Shown: positions 16,545 through 25,331 of the stretch, in pieces | Layout: every line of letters begins with the position of its first letter | Position numbering within the stretch: the stretch's first letter is position 1 | DNA from: Burkholderiales bacterium | GTDB taxonomy: Bacteria; Pseudomonadota; Gammaproteobacteria; Burkholderiales; Ga0077523 | Reading direction: 5' to 3' | NCBI GenBank assembly: GCA_019745565.1 | Contig: JAIESW010000093.1 | Span: 1 to 33,712, forward strand | Length of the DNA stretch: 33,712 nt | The notes under the pieces: model-generated | What the model was told of the DNA's origin: nothing | Seen by the model: only the letters and a program-made list of their open reading frames with translations | Database searches by the model: none | Program-made: the position numbers and the translations under genes

Positions 16545-17279
16545 GTGGTCCCGACGCCGAAGCGCCAGTGGCAGGTGGCGAGGGTCGCTGCGATCGAAAC
16601 CCTTACGCCGCGCATCAAAGGGTTTCACTTCACCCTGCCGGAACCGCCGGCTTTCACGGCCGGCCAGCACATGGACGTCAGACTGGTGGCACCGGACGGC
16701 TATGAGGCGCAGCGCAGCTATTCGATCGCCTCGGCGCCCGAGCGTCCCGATCGCATCGAGCTCGCCATCGAGCGGCTCGAGGACGGCGAGGTGTCTTCGT
16801 TCTTCCACGACGTCGTGCAGGTGGGCGACGAGATCGAATTGCGCGGTCCGCTCGGCGGCCATTTCGTCTGGTCGGTGGAGGATGGTGGACCGATACTGCT
16901 GATCGGTGGCGGCTCCGGTGTGGTCCCGCTAATGTCCATGGTGCGCCATCACGCCGCGCGTGCGAGCAGCATTCCGGTCACGCTCGTGACGTCGGCACGG
17001 ACGGCGGTGGACCTGCTGTATCTCGACGAGCAGCGTCGCCTGCAGGCGAACGGCGTGTTCCGGCTCGTGGCGCGCGTTACGCGCGAAGCGGCGGCGACGC
17101 CCGATCTCGGCAGCGGACGCATCGACCGGCCGCTGCTGCAGGGCGTGCTGGACGCGATGCCGGATCCCCGGATCGTCTTCGTCTGCGGGAGCAATCCGTT
17201 CGTGGGGACCGTGGCCGACCTGCTGCTCGATCTGGGGGTGACCGCGGGGCGGATCCGGACGGAGCGGTTCGGCGGCTAG
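16545..17279 (+). CDS. FAD/NAD(P)-binding ferredoxin-reductase-like oxidoreductase
   Basis: A 244-residue flavoprotein of the ferredoxin-NADP reductase superfamily. The FAD-binding motif is RSYS at 57-60, within AQRSYSIASAPE. GPLGGHF and the nucleotide-binding GGGSGVVPLM (121-130) follow, and the C-terminal NAD(P) motif is FVCGSNPFV. There is no 2Fe-2S domain, so electrons are probably passed directly to a partner protein. The GTG start at 16545 lies directly behind the tandem repeat and has no clear ribosome site, so the true start could be a few codons later. Same-strand placement after the SUOX-like gene makes that protein the likely partner (inference). Confidence 0.88.
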   Translation: MVPTPKRQWQVARVAAIETLTPRIKGFHFTLPEPPAFTAGQHMDVRLVAPDGYEAQRSYSIASAPERPDRIELAIERLEDGEVSSFFHDVVQVGDEIELRGPLGGHFVWSVEDGGPILLIGGGSGVVPLMSMVRHHAARASSIPVTLVTSARTAVDLLYLDEQRRLQANGVFRLVARVTREAAATPDLGSGRIDRPLLQGVLDAMPDPRIVFVCGSNPFVGTVADLLLDLGVTAGRIRTERFGG

Positions 17280-17348
17280 CGTCGCATTTCTGACATTCCG
17301 GGGTGCTAGGTTCCGCCGGCCGGCCCATGCCGGCGTACAGGATCCCCC

Positions 17349-18395
17349 TTGGCGACACCACGTTCATCGTTTGCCGGCGCAGCCGTCGGTCTGCGGATCG
17401 CATGGCTGCTGGTAACCGGCTATCTGCTGGTGCGCGCGGTATGGCCGCGCATGAGTCCGGCCGCTCGCGCAGACAGCGTGCGGCGCTGGTGCTGTCGCGT
17501 TCTGCGCGCTCTCGGCATCGACCTCGTGGCGTCGGGCGGAGCAGTGCCCGCGCGCGGGCCGAGGGGCATGCTGCTGGTCGCCAATCACGTCTCCTGGGTG
17601 GATGCGATAGCCATCCACGCGCTGATGCCCTGCGGCTTCCTCGCCAAGGACAGTCTGCGGGGATGGCCGATCGTGGGCGACCTGATCGCGCGTACCGGCG
17701 GTGTGTTCGTGCGGCGAGGCAATCCGTTCGATCTGCAGCGCGCGCTCGACGCCATCAATGCCGCGCTGGCGGCAGGGCAATCGATCTGCGTGTTTCCGGA
17801 AGGCACGACGACCGATGGCAGTGGCGTGCTCCCTTTCTTCACGCTCGTGTTCGAGCTCGCCGCGCAGCGCGGTGCCGACGTGGTGCCGATCGGCGTGCGC
17901 TATCTGCAAGCCGGGGCGCCGAGCCGGATTCCGGCGTGGGTGGGGGACGAAGCGTTCGTGCCGTCGTTGTTTCGCATTGCCGCGGCCGGGGAGTTGGCGG
18001 TCGAAGTGATCGTCGGTGATCGCCTCGACCGAGCCCCCGAACGTCAGATCGCGGCGGAGCGCGCCCGCCATGCCGTGGCAAATCTGCTCGGCGTGCCGCT
18101 ACGTCAGGATTGCGAGCTGCAGTCCGGGGAAGAAACGAGCGCCCTCGATGCGCGCGCCGCGGACATCGCTGCCGCGGTGCGCGCCTGGATCGCCACCGAC
18201 CGCAACGTGGAGGCGCGGCGGGTGGCGGATCGCGCTTCGTTGCGCTCGCTCGGCATCGATTCGCTGTCGATCCTGCGCATGGTGGTGGAACTCGAGCAGC
18301 TGCTCGGCCTGCGCGTGGACGAATCGAAGCTCGACGTGTCCTCGCGGGCGACGGTACTGGAACTCAGCGCGGCGATGGCGAGCGCCGCGCGCTGA
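17349..18395 (+). CDS. 1-acyl-glycerol-3-phosphate acyltransferase fused to an acyl carrier domain
   Basis: A 348-residue protein. Residues about 10-30 form a membrane anchor. Residues 70-225 are a PlsC-type acyltransferase with NHVSWVD (His80, Asp85) and FPEGTT (149-154), plus GGVFVRRGN. Residues about 265-345 look like an acyl carrier protein: SLGIDSLSILRMVVELEQ, with Ser305 as the expected phosphopantetheine site. It would acylate lysophosphatidate or a related acceptor, perhaps using the acyl group held on its own carrier domain (inference). The TTG start at 17349 has AGGA 6 nt upstream. It stands alone on the plus strand and converges with the next gene. Confidence 0.85.
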   Translation: MATPRSSFAGAAVGLRIAWLLVTGYLLVRAVWPRMSPAARADSVRRWCCRVLRALGIDLVASGGAVPARGPRGMLLVANHVSWVDAIAIHALMPCGFLAKDSLRGWPIVGDLIARTGGVFVRRGNPFDLQRALDAINAALAAGQSICVFPEGTTTDGSGVLPFFTLVFELAAQRGADVVPIGVRYLQAGAPSRIPAWVGDEAFVPSLFRIAAAGELAVEVIVGDRLDRAPERQIAAERARHAVANLLGVPLRQDCELQSGEETSALDARAADIAAAVRAWIATDRNVEARRVADRASLRSLGIDSLSILRMVVELEQLLGLRVDESKLDVSSRATVLELSAAMASAAR

Positions 18396-18403
18396 CGACG
18401 CGC

Positions 18404-18796
18404 TCAGGACGCCGGTTTGACGTTGGCCTTGCGCCACTGCTGCAGCGGGATCGGCTTGCCGCCTTCGTTCTCGACGAACAGCTTGCCGTCGCTCGCACGA
18501 ACCAGGAAGGTGGCCCACTTCTCGGGCGACGTGGCCGGGTTCGTATAGAACGTCACCGACCAATGCTTCTTGCCCATCGGCATGCGCGAGCCGGTGAGGA
18601 TGCCGCCGGTGGCAGGCGCCTTGCGGTCGGCATCGGCGGCCTTGCGGCGTTCTTCCTGCCAGGCCTTGACCTCGGGCAGGTCGAGCACCAGCGCGCGCGC
18701 CTCGTCCATCGAGACGGCCTTGATGACACCCTGCGCGAAGGCCGGGGACACGAAAGACAGGAGCAGTGCGGCGACGACGGGAAGGAGAAGTCTCAT
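18404..18796 (-). CDS. Small secreted protein of unknown function
   Basis: A 130-residue protein with a clear Sec signal peptide (MRLLLPVVAALLLSFVSPAFA, cleavage after AFA). The mature part is hydrophilic, with a charged helix (VKAWQEERRKAADADRK) and a beta-rich segment SVTFYTNPATSPEKWATFLV. I do not recognise the family. The ATG at 18796 is chosen because it starts the signal peptide; the longer open frame upstream overlaps the hydrolase gene and is not credible. It is encoded 41 bp after the alpha/beta hydrolase on the same strand and may share its transcript. Confidence 0.75.
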   Translation of the reverse strand: MRLLLPVVAALLLSFVSPAFAQGVIKAVSMDEARALVLDLPEVKAWQEERRKAADADRKAPATGGILTGSRMPMGKKHWSVTFYTNPATSPEKWATFLVRASDGKLFVENEGGKPIPLQQWRKANVKPAS

Positions 18797-18837
18797 GGGG
18801 GATGCCAGGTGGATGCGGTAGGTTGAGCGATGCCGGG

Positions 18838-19707
18838 TCAGCGCCCCACGAATGTCTCGATGGCGCGCGCGAACGCCTTCGGCTGATCGTGATGCATCAT
18901 GTGACCGGCATCGGCGATTGTAACCTCGGACAGGTTCCGGAACGCCGCGCGGCGGCGCTGCCAATCGGCCGGGTCGTCGCCGGCCCAGCGCTTCAAGTCG
19001 TCGTGGTTCTCGCCCCACAGCCATAGCACCGGCGCCGTGATGCGTTCCCACGAGGCCAGTGCCTCCTCGATGCGGTACAGGACCGGATTCACCTGCTTGT
19101 GCCGCGGGTCAGCGGCAAGCACGATGGTGCCGTCGTCGCGCCTGAGCGCCCAGTGCTGAGCCAGGAAGTCGGCCTTGTCGCGGGGGAGCCGCGGATTGTT
19201 TTTCATCAGACGCTCGGCCACTTCGCCGAAGGTCGCATAGGGCCGCAGCTGTGCCGGCGCCTTCAGCTCGTCGAGCCAGCGTCCGATGCGCTCCGGCGCT
19301 TTCACCGGCTGCGTGGCCTTGAGGCCGAAGCCCTCGGCCAGGACCAGATGCGAGACGCGTGACGGACGCGCACCGGCGTAGAGATTGACCACATTTCCGC
19401 CCATGCTGTGACCGACGATGGCGCACGGGGCGTCGGGCGAGTAGATGTCGAGCAGCGCATCGAGGTCGCCCAGATAGTCGAGGAACCAATAGCCGTCCGC
19501 CGCCCACTGCGTGAGCCCGAACCCGCGCCAGTCGGGGGCGATCACGTACCAGTCGCGCTCGAGCTCGTCGACGGCGAACTGGAAGGACGCACCCACGTCC
19601 ATCCAGCCGTGCAGCATCACGAGCGGCCGCGCGCCCGGACGGCCCCACGTTCTCACGTGATACCGCAAGCCACGCACGTCATGGAAATGGGATCTGCTTT
19701 CCTTCAC
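18838..19707 (-). CDS. Alpha/beta fold hydrolase
   Basis: A 289-residue hydrolase. The oxyanion segment is MLHGWMDVG (31-39), and the nucleophile elbow is GHSMGG with Ser101. DWRGFGLTQW is typical of the epoxide hydrolase/esterase group. The catalytic His is in ADAGHMMHHDQP near the C terminus, and the acid is probably the Asp after LWLWGENHDD. The GTG start at 19707 has an excellent GGAGGAG site 6 nt upstream. It is encoded 20 bp downstream of the EamA transporter gene, so the two are probably one transcript. Substrate is unknown. Confidence 0.92.
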   Translation of the reverse strand: MKESRSHFHDVRGLRYHVRTWGRPGARPLVMLHGWMDVGASFQFAVDELERDWYVIAPDWRGFGLTQWAADGYWFLDYLGDLDALLDIYSPDAPCAIVGHSMGGNVVNLYAGARPSRVSHLVLAEGFGLKATQPVKAPERIGRWLDELKAPAQLRPYATFGEVAERLMKNNPRLPRDKADFLAQHWALRRDDGTIVLAADPRHKQVNPVLYRIEEALASWERITAPVLWLWGENHDDLKRWAGDDPADWQRRRAAFRNLSEVTIADAGHMMHHDQPKAFARAIETFVGR

Positions 19708-19727
19708 GACTCACTCCTCCCCGTGGA

Positions 19728-20642
19728 TCACTCCTGCGCCATGCTCGGATCGTCGCGCGTGTGCGACCGGACCGCCTGCCACGAGACGAGTCCGAGCGCC
19801 ACGGCGATCAACACTGCGCCGATCAGCTCCGCGGAGCGCAGCCGTTCGCCGAGCTGGATGGCGGATGACAGCGTGGCGACCACCGGCACGGCAAGCGATG
19901 CCAGGCTGGTCGTGCCGGCCGGCAGGCGATTCAGCACGTACTGCCACATCAGCCAGCCGCCGGCGGTGGCGACTACGCCGCTCAGCAGGACGGTCGTGAC
20001 CAGCAACGGCGTGAACTGCGGAAACGGTTCCGGCACGATCACCATGACGATCACCATGGGCACCAGGCCGAACAGCATCTGCCAGAACGTGAAATCGAAC
20101 ATGTCCACGGGCGCGTGGCGTTGCAGGCGCTTGGTGAGCACCACGCCGATCGCCCAGGCCATGCCGGCCATCACGGCCGCCACCTTCGACAGCACCGCCG
20201 CGTGCATCAACCACGGCTCCATGATCAGCACCAGTCCGGCGATGGCCGACACGATCGCGATCCACTGAAGACCGGCGACTTTCTCGGACAGTGCCGGCCA
20301 GGCGAACAGCAGAACCCAGAACGGCATGGTGAACGTGAGGATCGAGGTCTTCCCCGGTTCGCTGCCGGACAGCGCCCAGGTGTTCAGCATCAGGAAGGCG
20401 CCGGTCTGGATGAGCCCCACGAGCACGGCACCCCGCGGCGGACGTCGCGACAGGCGACCCCGTTTCACGAACAGCAGAAAGGCGCCGAGCGCGATGACGC
20501 CGCAGGCGGTGCGCAACGCGGCAAAGGTGAACGGCCCCGCGAGCGAAAGCCCGATCTTGGCGATGATCCACGAATAGCCCCACACGAGCGCCAGGATGGC
20601 CATCACGATCGCGGCGCGCCGGCGTTCGGCAGCGGTGTTCAC
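19728..20642 (-). CDS. EamA/DMT-superfamily transporter
   Basis: A 304-residue inner-membrane protein with ten hydrophobic helices and the two EamA repeats. The first opens with AIVMAILALVWGYSWIIAKIGL and the second with AAVMAGMAWAIGVVLTKRL. Members export amino acids, metabolites or drugs; the substrate cannot be told. The GTG start at 20642 has no clear ribosome site. A TATAAT on the minus strand at 20727-20732 and a perfect 11-bp hairpin between that and the start lie in the probable leader. It is followed closely by the hydrolase gene. Confidence 0.88.
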   Translation of the reverse strand: MNTAAERRRAAIVMAILALVWGYSWIIAKIGLSLAGPFTFAALRTACGVIALGAFLLFVKRGRLSRRPPRGAVLVGLIQTGAFLMLNTWALSGSEPGKTSILTFTMPFWVLLFAWPALSEKVAGLQWIAIVSAIAGLVLIMEPWLMHAAVLSKVAAVMAGMAWAIGVVLTKRLQRHAPVDMFDFTFWQMLFGLVPMVIVMVIVPEPFPQFTPLLVTTVLLSGVVATAGGWLMWQYVLNRLPAGTTSLASLAVPVVATLSSAIQLGERLRSAELIGAVLIAVALGLVSWQAVRSHTRDDPSMAQE

Positions 20643-20663
20643 GCGCCGGGAGCGTCAGAAACG

Positions 20664-20691
20664 ACGAGCCCGTCGCGATGGACGGGCTCGT
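20664..20691 (-). terminator. Perfect 11-bp hairpin between DUF4124 and EamA genes
   Basis: The arms ACGAGCCCGTC (20664-20674) and GACGGGCTCGT (20681-20691) are exact reverse complements with a 6-nt loop. On the minus strand the stem is followed by a short TTT only. It may terminate the upstream DUF4124 transcript. If the TATAAT at 20727 is used, it is instead a leader hairpin of the EamA mRNA. Confidence 0.5.
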
Positions 20692-20726
20692 GCGGGACAG
20701 CGCAGGGTGTTCTCATGGAACGCCCG

Positions 20727-20732
20727 ATTATA
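20727..20732 (-). promoter_or_regulatory. Consensus -10 box for the EamA gene
   Basis: The minus strand reads TATAAT here, 85 bp before the EamA start. No good -35 hexamer is seen. It stands out against the GC-rich surroundings. Confidence 0.4.
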
Positions 20733-20777
20733 CGGGCCGGCGTCGCCGGTCCGCCCGAACTTCAGTGCGCGCGCGGG

Positions 20778-21266
20778 CTATCGGGCCTGGTTGCGCTCGT
20801 TGAGCGCGTTGTCCAGTTCCTTCTTCGCGGATTCCACGGCTTTCTCGAGGCTCGCGATCCGCGCGAGATAGTTCTCGCCCGGACGTGCCCCTCCGCCGAC
20901 GTTGGCGATCATCTCCCCGGGCATCGGCGTGCGGCCCTGTTCGAGGGCGAGCTGAGCGCTAGCGAGATCCTTGCGCGCCTTCTCCACCCGCTGGTCCGCA
21001 TCGTCCAGCCGTTTGCGCCGCTGGTCGAGCCGTTCGTTCAGGGCATCGCGCTCCCGCGTCTCCTGCTGCGCCCGCTCGCTTGCCTTCGCCTTGTCGCCCT
21101 CGGTCGGAGGCGGCGGCACGTTGACCGGCGAGGACTTCGCACCCTTGAGCGGAGCGTCGGAGTAGATGATGCGTCCGTCGGGCATGACGTTCTTGTACAC
21201 CTGCGCCTGGGCCGCAAGGCCGAAGCACAGCGCACAGGCCAGCAAGGTACTGACTGGGCGGAACAT
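20778..21266 (-). CDS. DUF4124 domain secreted protein with coiled coil
   Basis: A 162-residue exported protein. It has a signal peptide (MFRPVSTLLACALCFGLAAQAQ), followed at once by the DUF4124 signature VYKNVMPDGRIIYSDAP. The rest is a long charged coiled coil (residues about 60-110 and 130-160). Such proteins are common in beta- and gammaproteobacteria and have no established function; a periplasmic structural role is a guess. The ATG at 21266 has GAGGT 4-5 nt upstream. It is divergent from dnaE. Confidence 0.88.
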   Translation of the reverse strand: MFRPVSTLLACALCFGLAAQAQVYKNVMPDGRIIYSDAPLKGAKSSPVNVPPPPTEGDKAKASERAQQETRERDALNERLDQRRKRLDDADQRVEKARKDLASAQLALEQGRTPMPGEMIANVGGGARPGENYLARIASLEKAVESAKKELDNALNERNQAR

Positions 21267-21383
21267 GGCGACCTCGAATCGGAACGATGACGGCATGATA
21301 GACAAATCCGGACTGTCGCCGTTCCGGGACACCACCCAAGTGCCCGCCCTGCCGCAAGTTTTCTGCGGGGCCATCGGCGTGGT

Positions 21384-21389
21384 TAGAAT
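21384..21389 (+). promoter_or_regulatory. Candidate dnaE -10 box (TAGAAT)
   Basis: TAGAAT ends 7 nt before the dnaE ATG. If it is used, transcription would start at or next to the start codon. The candidate -35 (TTCTGC at 21361) is poor. Confidence 0.35.
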
Positions 21390-21396
21390 CCCGACG

Positions 21397-24300
21397 ATGG
21401 TCGCACCCCGATACGTCCACCTCCGCCTGCACAGCGAGTACACCATCGCCGACGGCATCGTCCGCATCGACGACGCCGTGGCGAAGGCGCGATCCGACGG
21501 CATGCCGGCGCTGGCGCTGACCGACCTGTCGAACCTGTTCGGCATGGTGAAGTTCTACACCGCCGCACGCTCGGCCGGGCTGAAGGCGATCATCGGTTGC
21601 GACGTGTGGATCAGCAACGACGACGATCGCGAGAAACCATTCCGCTGCCTGCTGCTGGCCCAGGACCACGGGGGCTATCTGCGCTTGTGCCGCTGGCTCA
21701 CGCGCGGCTTTCGCGAGAACCAGTACCGCGGCCGCGCGGAGTTGCGCAAGACGTGGTTCCTGGAAGAGGGCACCGAAGGCCTGATCGCGCTTTCGGGCGG
21801 TGCCGCCGGCGAGATCGCCCAGGTGCTGCTGGCCGGGCACGACGAGCGCGCGAACGTGGTCGCGCGGCAATGGGCCGAACTGTTCGCGGGGCGCTTCTAC
21901 ATCGAACTGCAGCGCGCCGGTCATGCCGATGCGGCGGCGGTGGAGCCTGCACTGCTGCAGCTCGCGGCGCGTCTGCGCATCCCGCCGGTGGCGACGCATC
22001 CGGTGCAGTTCCTCACGCCCGAGCAGTTCACCGCGCACGAAGCGCGCGTGTGCATCGCCGAGGGCCAGGTGCTGTCCGACCAGCGCCGTCCGCGCCGCTT
22101 TACCGAGCAGCAGTACTTCAAGTCGCAGGCGGAGATGGTGGAATTGTTCGCCGACCTGCCGCAGGCGCTCGAGAACTCGGTGGAGATCGCGCGCCGCTGC
22201 AACGTGGTGATCGAGCTCGGCCGCAGTCGCCTGCCGCCGTTCCCGACACCCGCCGGCGAAGGGCTCGACGACTACCTGCGCGCGCAATCGATGGCGGGGC
22301 TCGAGCAGCGCCTGCTGGCGCTCTATCCCGATGCTGCGCAGCGCGACCAGGAGCGCGCGCGCTACGTCGAGCGGCTCGAATTCGAGATCCGCACCATCGT
22401 GCAGATGGGGTTCCCCGGTTACTTCCTGATCGTGGCGGACTTCATCAACTGGGCGAAGAACAACGGCGTGCCCGTGGGGCCCGGTCGCGGTTCCGGCGCC
22501 GGTTCGCTCGTGGCTTACGCGCTGGGCATCACCGATCTCGATCCGCTGCGCTACGACCTGCTGTTCGAGCGCTTCCTGAATCCGGAGCGGGTGTCCATGC
22601 CCGACTTCGACGTGGACTTCTGCCAGGACGGCCGCGACCGCGTGATCGACTACGTGCGCCGCAAGTACGGCGACGAATCGGTGTCGCAGATCGCCACCTT
22701 CGGCACCATGGCGGCGAAGGCCGTGGTGCGCGACGTGGGCCGCGTGATGGAATGGGGCTACAACCGCACCGACGAACTGGCCAAGCTGATCCCCTTCCAG
22801 CCGGGCAAGCTGATCACACTGGCCATGGCGCGCGAGATGGAACCGCGCTTCAAGGAGCGTGAGGAGACCGAAGAGGAAACCCGCGAACTGATCGCGCTCG
22901 CCGAGCAGCTCGAGGGCATGACCCGCAACGTCGGCATGCACGCGGGCGGCGTGCTGATCGCGCCCGGCAAGCTGACGGACTTCTGCCCGCTGTATTGCGC
23001 GCAAGGTTCGGACAGTGCGGTCTCGCAGTTCGACAAGGACGACGTGGAAGCGGTGGGCCTGGTCAAGTTCGACTTCCTCGGACTCACCACGCTCACGATC
23101 CTCGACTGGACGCTGCGCTTCATCCGGCAGCTCGATCCCGAATCGAAGCTCGTCCTGGAGACGCTGCCGCTCGACGATGCTGCGGCGTACCGCATCTTCG
23201 CAACCGGCAACACGACCGCCGTGTTCCAGTTTGAATCGCGCGGCATGCGCGAGCTGCTGACGCGCGCGCGCCCAGACCGCTTCGAGGACATCATCGCGCT
23301 GGTCGCACTGTATCGACCGGGGCCCATGGACCTCATCCCCGACTTCATCGAGCGCAAGCACGGCAAGCGCTTCGAATACCTGCATCCCATGCTGGTCCCG
23401 GTGCTGGAACCCACCTACGGGATCATGGTGTACCAGGAGCAGGTGATGCAGGCCGCGCAGGTGTGCGCCGGTTACTCGCTCGGCGGCGCCGATCTGCTCC
23501 GGCGGGCCATGGGCAAGAAGAAGCCCGAGGAGATGGCGAAGCAGCGCTCCATCTTCGTGACCGGTGCCGGCGAGAAGGGCATCGGCGAAGCCAAGGCCAA
23601 CGAGATCTTCGACTACATGGAGAAGTTCGCGGGCTACGGCTTCAACAAGTCGCACGCCGCCGCCTACGCGCTGGTCGCTTATCAGACGGCATACATGAAG
23701 GCGCATCACGCCGCGGCCTTCATGGCGGCGAACCTCTCGGCGGTGATGGACGACACCGACAAGGTGCAGCAGCTCTTCGAGGACGCGAAGGCCATCGGCC
23801 TCAAGATGCTGCCGCCCGACGTAAACACCGGCGAGTACCGCTTCGTGCCGGTGGACCGCAAGAGCATCCGCTACGGCCTGGGTGGCGTGAAGGGCACGGG
23901 CGAAGCGGCGATCGAGAGCATCCTCAAGGTGCGGCGCGAAGGCGGACCGTTCCGCGATCTATTCGATTTTTGCAGCCGGGTGGACGCACGGCTCGTCAAC
24001 CGGCGTGTGGTGGAATCGCTGGTGAAGGCCGGTGCGTTCGACGCGATCGACACCAATCGCGCGCGCCTGTTCGCCTCGGTGGGCGTGGCGCTGGGCGCCG
24101 CGGAGCAGGCGAGCCGCAGCGCCAACCAGGTGAGCCTGTTCGGTGGCTTCGACGAAGCGTCGCGCCCCGCAGTGGCGATGGTGGAACACGCGCCCTGGGA
24201 CGAGGCCGAGCGGCTGCTCAACGAAAAGTCCGCGCTCGGGTTCTATCTGAGCGGTCATCCCTATGGCGCGTACGCCAAGGAGTTCGAGCATGTGGTGCGT

Positions 24301-24858
24301 ACGCCGCTCGCGCGGCTGACACCCCCGCCGTTTGAGGAGAACGGTCGCATCCAGGTGATCGGCGGCGTGGTGGAGTCCATGCGCTTCCAGAAGACCCAGA
24401 GCGGCCGGATGATGGTGCTGGTGATCTCGGACGGCACCGCGGCGCAGGAAGTGACGATCTACAGCGAAGTGTTCGACCAGTACCGCGAGCTGGTGCGCGA
24501 GGATGCCGTGCTGGTGATCGAGGCCAAGGTGCGCGCGTTCCGCCGCTCCGGTGAGGAAGGCGATTCGACGGTGGTGCGGGTGGCGGCCGAGCGCATCTAT
24601 GACGTGACCGGTGCGCGCGCCCGTTTCGCTCGCGGCCTCAAGCTCTCGATGAACGGCGAGGCGAATGCGACCAAGCTGAAGCAGCTGCTCGGACCCTATC
24701 GCAACGGCGCCTGCCCTGTGGGCATCGACTATCGCAACGGTGATGCGGTGGTGGAGATGTGGCTCGGGGAGGAATGGCGCGTGACGCCCGACGAGAAACT
24801 GGTGAAGTCGCTCAACGAGTGGTTGAAGCCGGACAACGTACGGTTCGTGTATCCGTGA
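21397..24858 (+). CDS. dnaE: DNA polymerase III alpha subunit
   Basis: The replicative polymerase subunit, 1153 residues, close to the 1160 of E. coli. It starts with the PHP domain (YVHLRLHSEYTIADG). The palm-domain metal ligands are Asp405 and Asp407 in PDFDVDF and Asp559 in VKFDFLGLTTLT, which correspond to D401/D403/D555 of E. coli. GPGRGSGAGSLVAYALGITDLDP and the helix-hairpin-helix region follow, with an OB-fold near the C terminus (GRIQVIGGVVESMRFQKTQSG). ATG 21397 is the only start that gives the family N terminus; the open frame upstream is antisense to the DUF4124 gene. The stop overlaps the GTG of the next gene by 3 nt. Confidence 0.97.
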   Translation: MVAPRYVHLRLHSEYTIADGIVRIDDAVAKARSDGMPALALTDLSNLFGMVKFYTAARSAGLKAIIGCDVWISNDDDREKPFRCLLLAQDHGGYLRLCRWLTRGFRENQYRGRAELRKTWFLEEGTEGLIALSGGAAGEIAQVLLAGHDERANVVARQWAELFAGRFYIELQRAGHADAAAVEPALLQLAARLRIPPVATHPVQFLTPEQFTAHEARVCIAEGQVLSDQRRPRRFTEQQYFKSQAEMVELFADLPQALENSVEIARRCNVVIELGRSRLPPFPTPAGEGLDDYLRAQSMAGLEQRLLALYPDAAQRDQERARYVERLEFEIRTIVQMGFPGYFLIVADFINWAKNNGVPVGPGRGSGAGSLVAYALGITDLDPLRYDLLFERFLNPERVSMPDFDVDFCQDGRDRVIDYVRRKYGDESVSQIATFGTMAAKAVVRDVGRVMEWGYNRTDELAKLIPFQPGKLITLAMAREMEPRFKEREETEEETRELIALAEQLEGMTRNVGMHAGGVLIAPGKLTDFCPLYCAQGSDSAVSQFDKDDVEAVGLVKFDFLGLTTLTILDWTLRFIRQLDPESKLVLETLPLDDAAAYRIFATGNTTAVFQFESRGMRELLTRARPDRFEDIIALVALYRPGPMDLIPDFIERKHGKRFEYLHPMLVPVLEPTYGIMVYQEQVMQAAQVCAGYSLGGADLLRRAMGKKKPEEMAKQRSIFVTGAGEKGIGEAKANEIFDYMEKFAGYGFNKSHAAAYALVAYQTAYMKAHHAAAFMAANLSAVMDDTDKVQQLFEDAKAIGLKMLPPDVNTGEYRFVPVDRKSIRYGLGGVKGTGEAAIESILKVRREGGPFRDLFDFCSRVDARLVNRRVVESLVKAGAFDAIDTNRARLFASVGVALGAAEQASRSANQVSLFGGFDEASRPAVAMVEHAPWDEAERLLNEKSALGFYLSGHPYGAYAKEFEHVVRTPLARLTPPPFEENGRIQVIGGVVESMRFQKTQSGRMMVLVISDGTAAQEVTIYSEVFDQYRELVREDAVLVIEAKVRAFRRSGEEGDSTVVRVAAERIYDVTGARARFARGLKLSMNGEANATKLKQLLGPYRNGACPVGIDYRNGDAVVEMWLGEEWRVTPDEKLVKSLNEWLKPDNVRFVYP

Positions 24859-25331
24859 AGGCGCCAGAGTTCATTGACGGCGCCTTGCTCGACCGCGTGA
24901 GCGAAGCCGCGAGGAACAGTCCGAGGCTGCGCAAGAATCACAATTTCCACCAGAGCGAAGCCGACGTCAGTAATCGGCTGCTGAATGCGATCGAGCCGGG
25001 TTCCTACGTCGTCCCGCATCGTCATCTGGATGCGACCAAGGATGAGACCTTCGTGGTGCTGCGCGGAAGATTCGGGCTGGTGCTGTTCGATGAATCCGGC
25101 AACGTTACTCGGCAAGCGGTGCTCGACAGCGACGGTCCTGTCTTCGGTGTGACCATCCCGCACGGCACGTTCCACAGCATCGTGTCGCTGTTGCCGGGCT
25201 CGGTGTTCTTCGAATCGAAGGCGGGACCCTACGCTGCGCTTACGCCCGAAGAGCGAGCAGCCTGGGCTCCAGCGGAAAGCGATCCTACGGCCGACGCCTA
25301 CCGCCGCCAGCTAGAGGCATTGTTCGACTAG
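24855..25331 (+). CDS. wbuC: WbuC-family cupin-fold metalloprotein
   Basis: A 158-residue single cupin. The cupin motif EPGSYVVPHRHLDATKDETFVVLRGRFGLVLFDESG supplies metal ligands (His, His, Glu), with a distal His in IPHGTFHS. The family is named after WbuC of E. coli O-antigen loci; its reaction is not established. The GTG start at 24855 overlaps the dnaE stop (GTGA), which implies translational coupling with dnaE, an unusual partner. Its 3' end and the following DNA recur in diverged form at 29567-29726 (see the repeat entries). Confidence 0.85.
   Translation: MKAPEFIDGALLDRVSEAARNSPRLRKNHNFHQSEADVSNRLLNAIEPGSYVVPHRHLDATKDETFVVLRGRFGLVLFDESGNVTRQAVLDSDGPVFGVTIPHGTFHSIVSLLPGSVFFESKAGPYAALTPEERAAWAPAESDPTADAYRRQLEALFD

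Noticed and set aside
20959..23709. 916-codon open frame on the minus strand across dnaE
   Set aside because: It is antisense to the well-conserved dnaE and has the His/Arg/Gly-rich composition typical of the complementary frame of a GC-rich gene.
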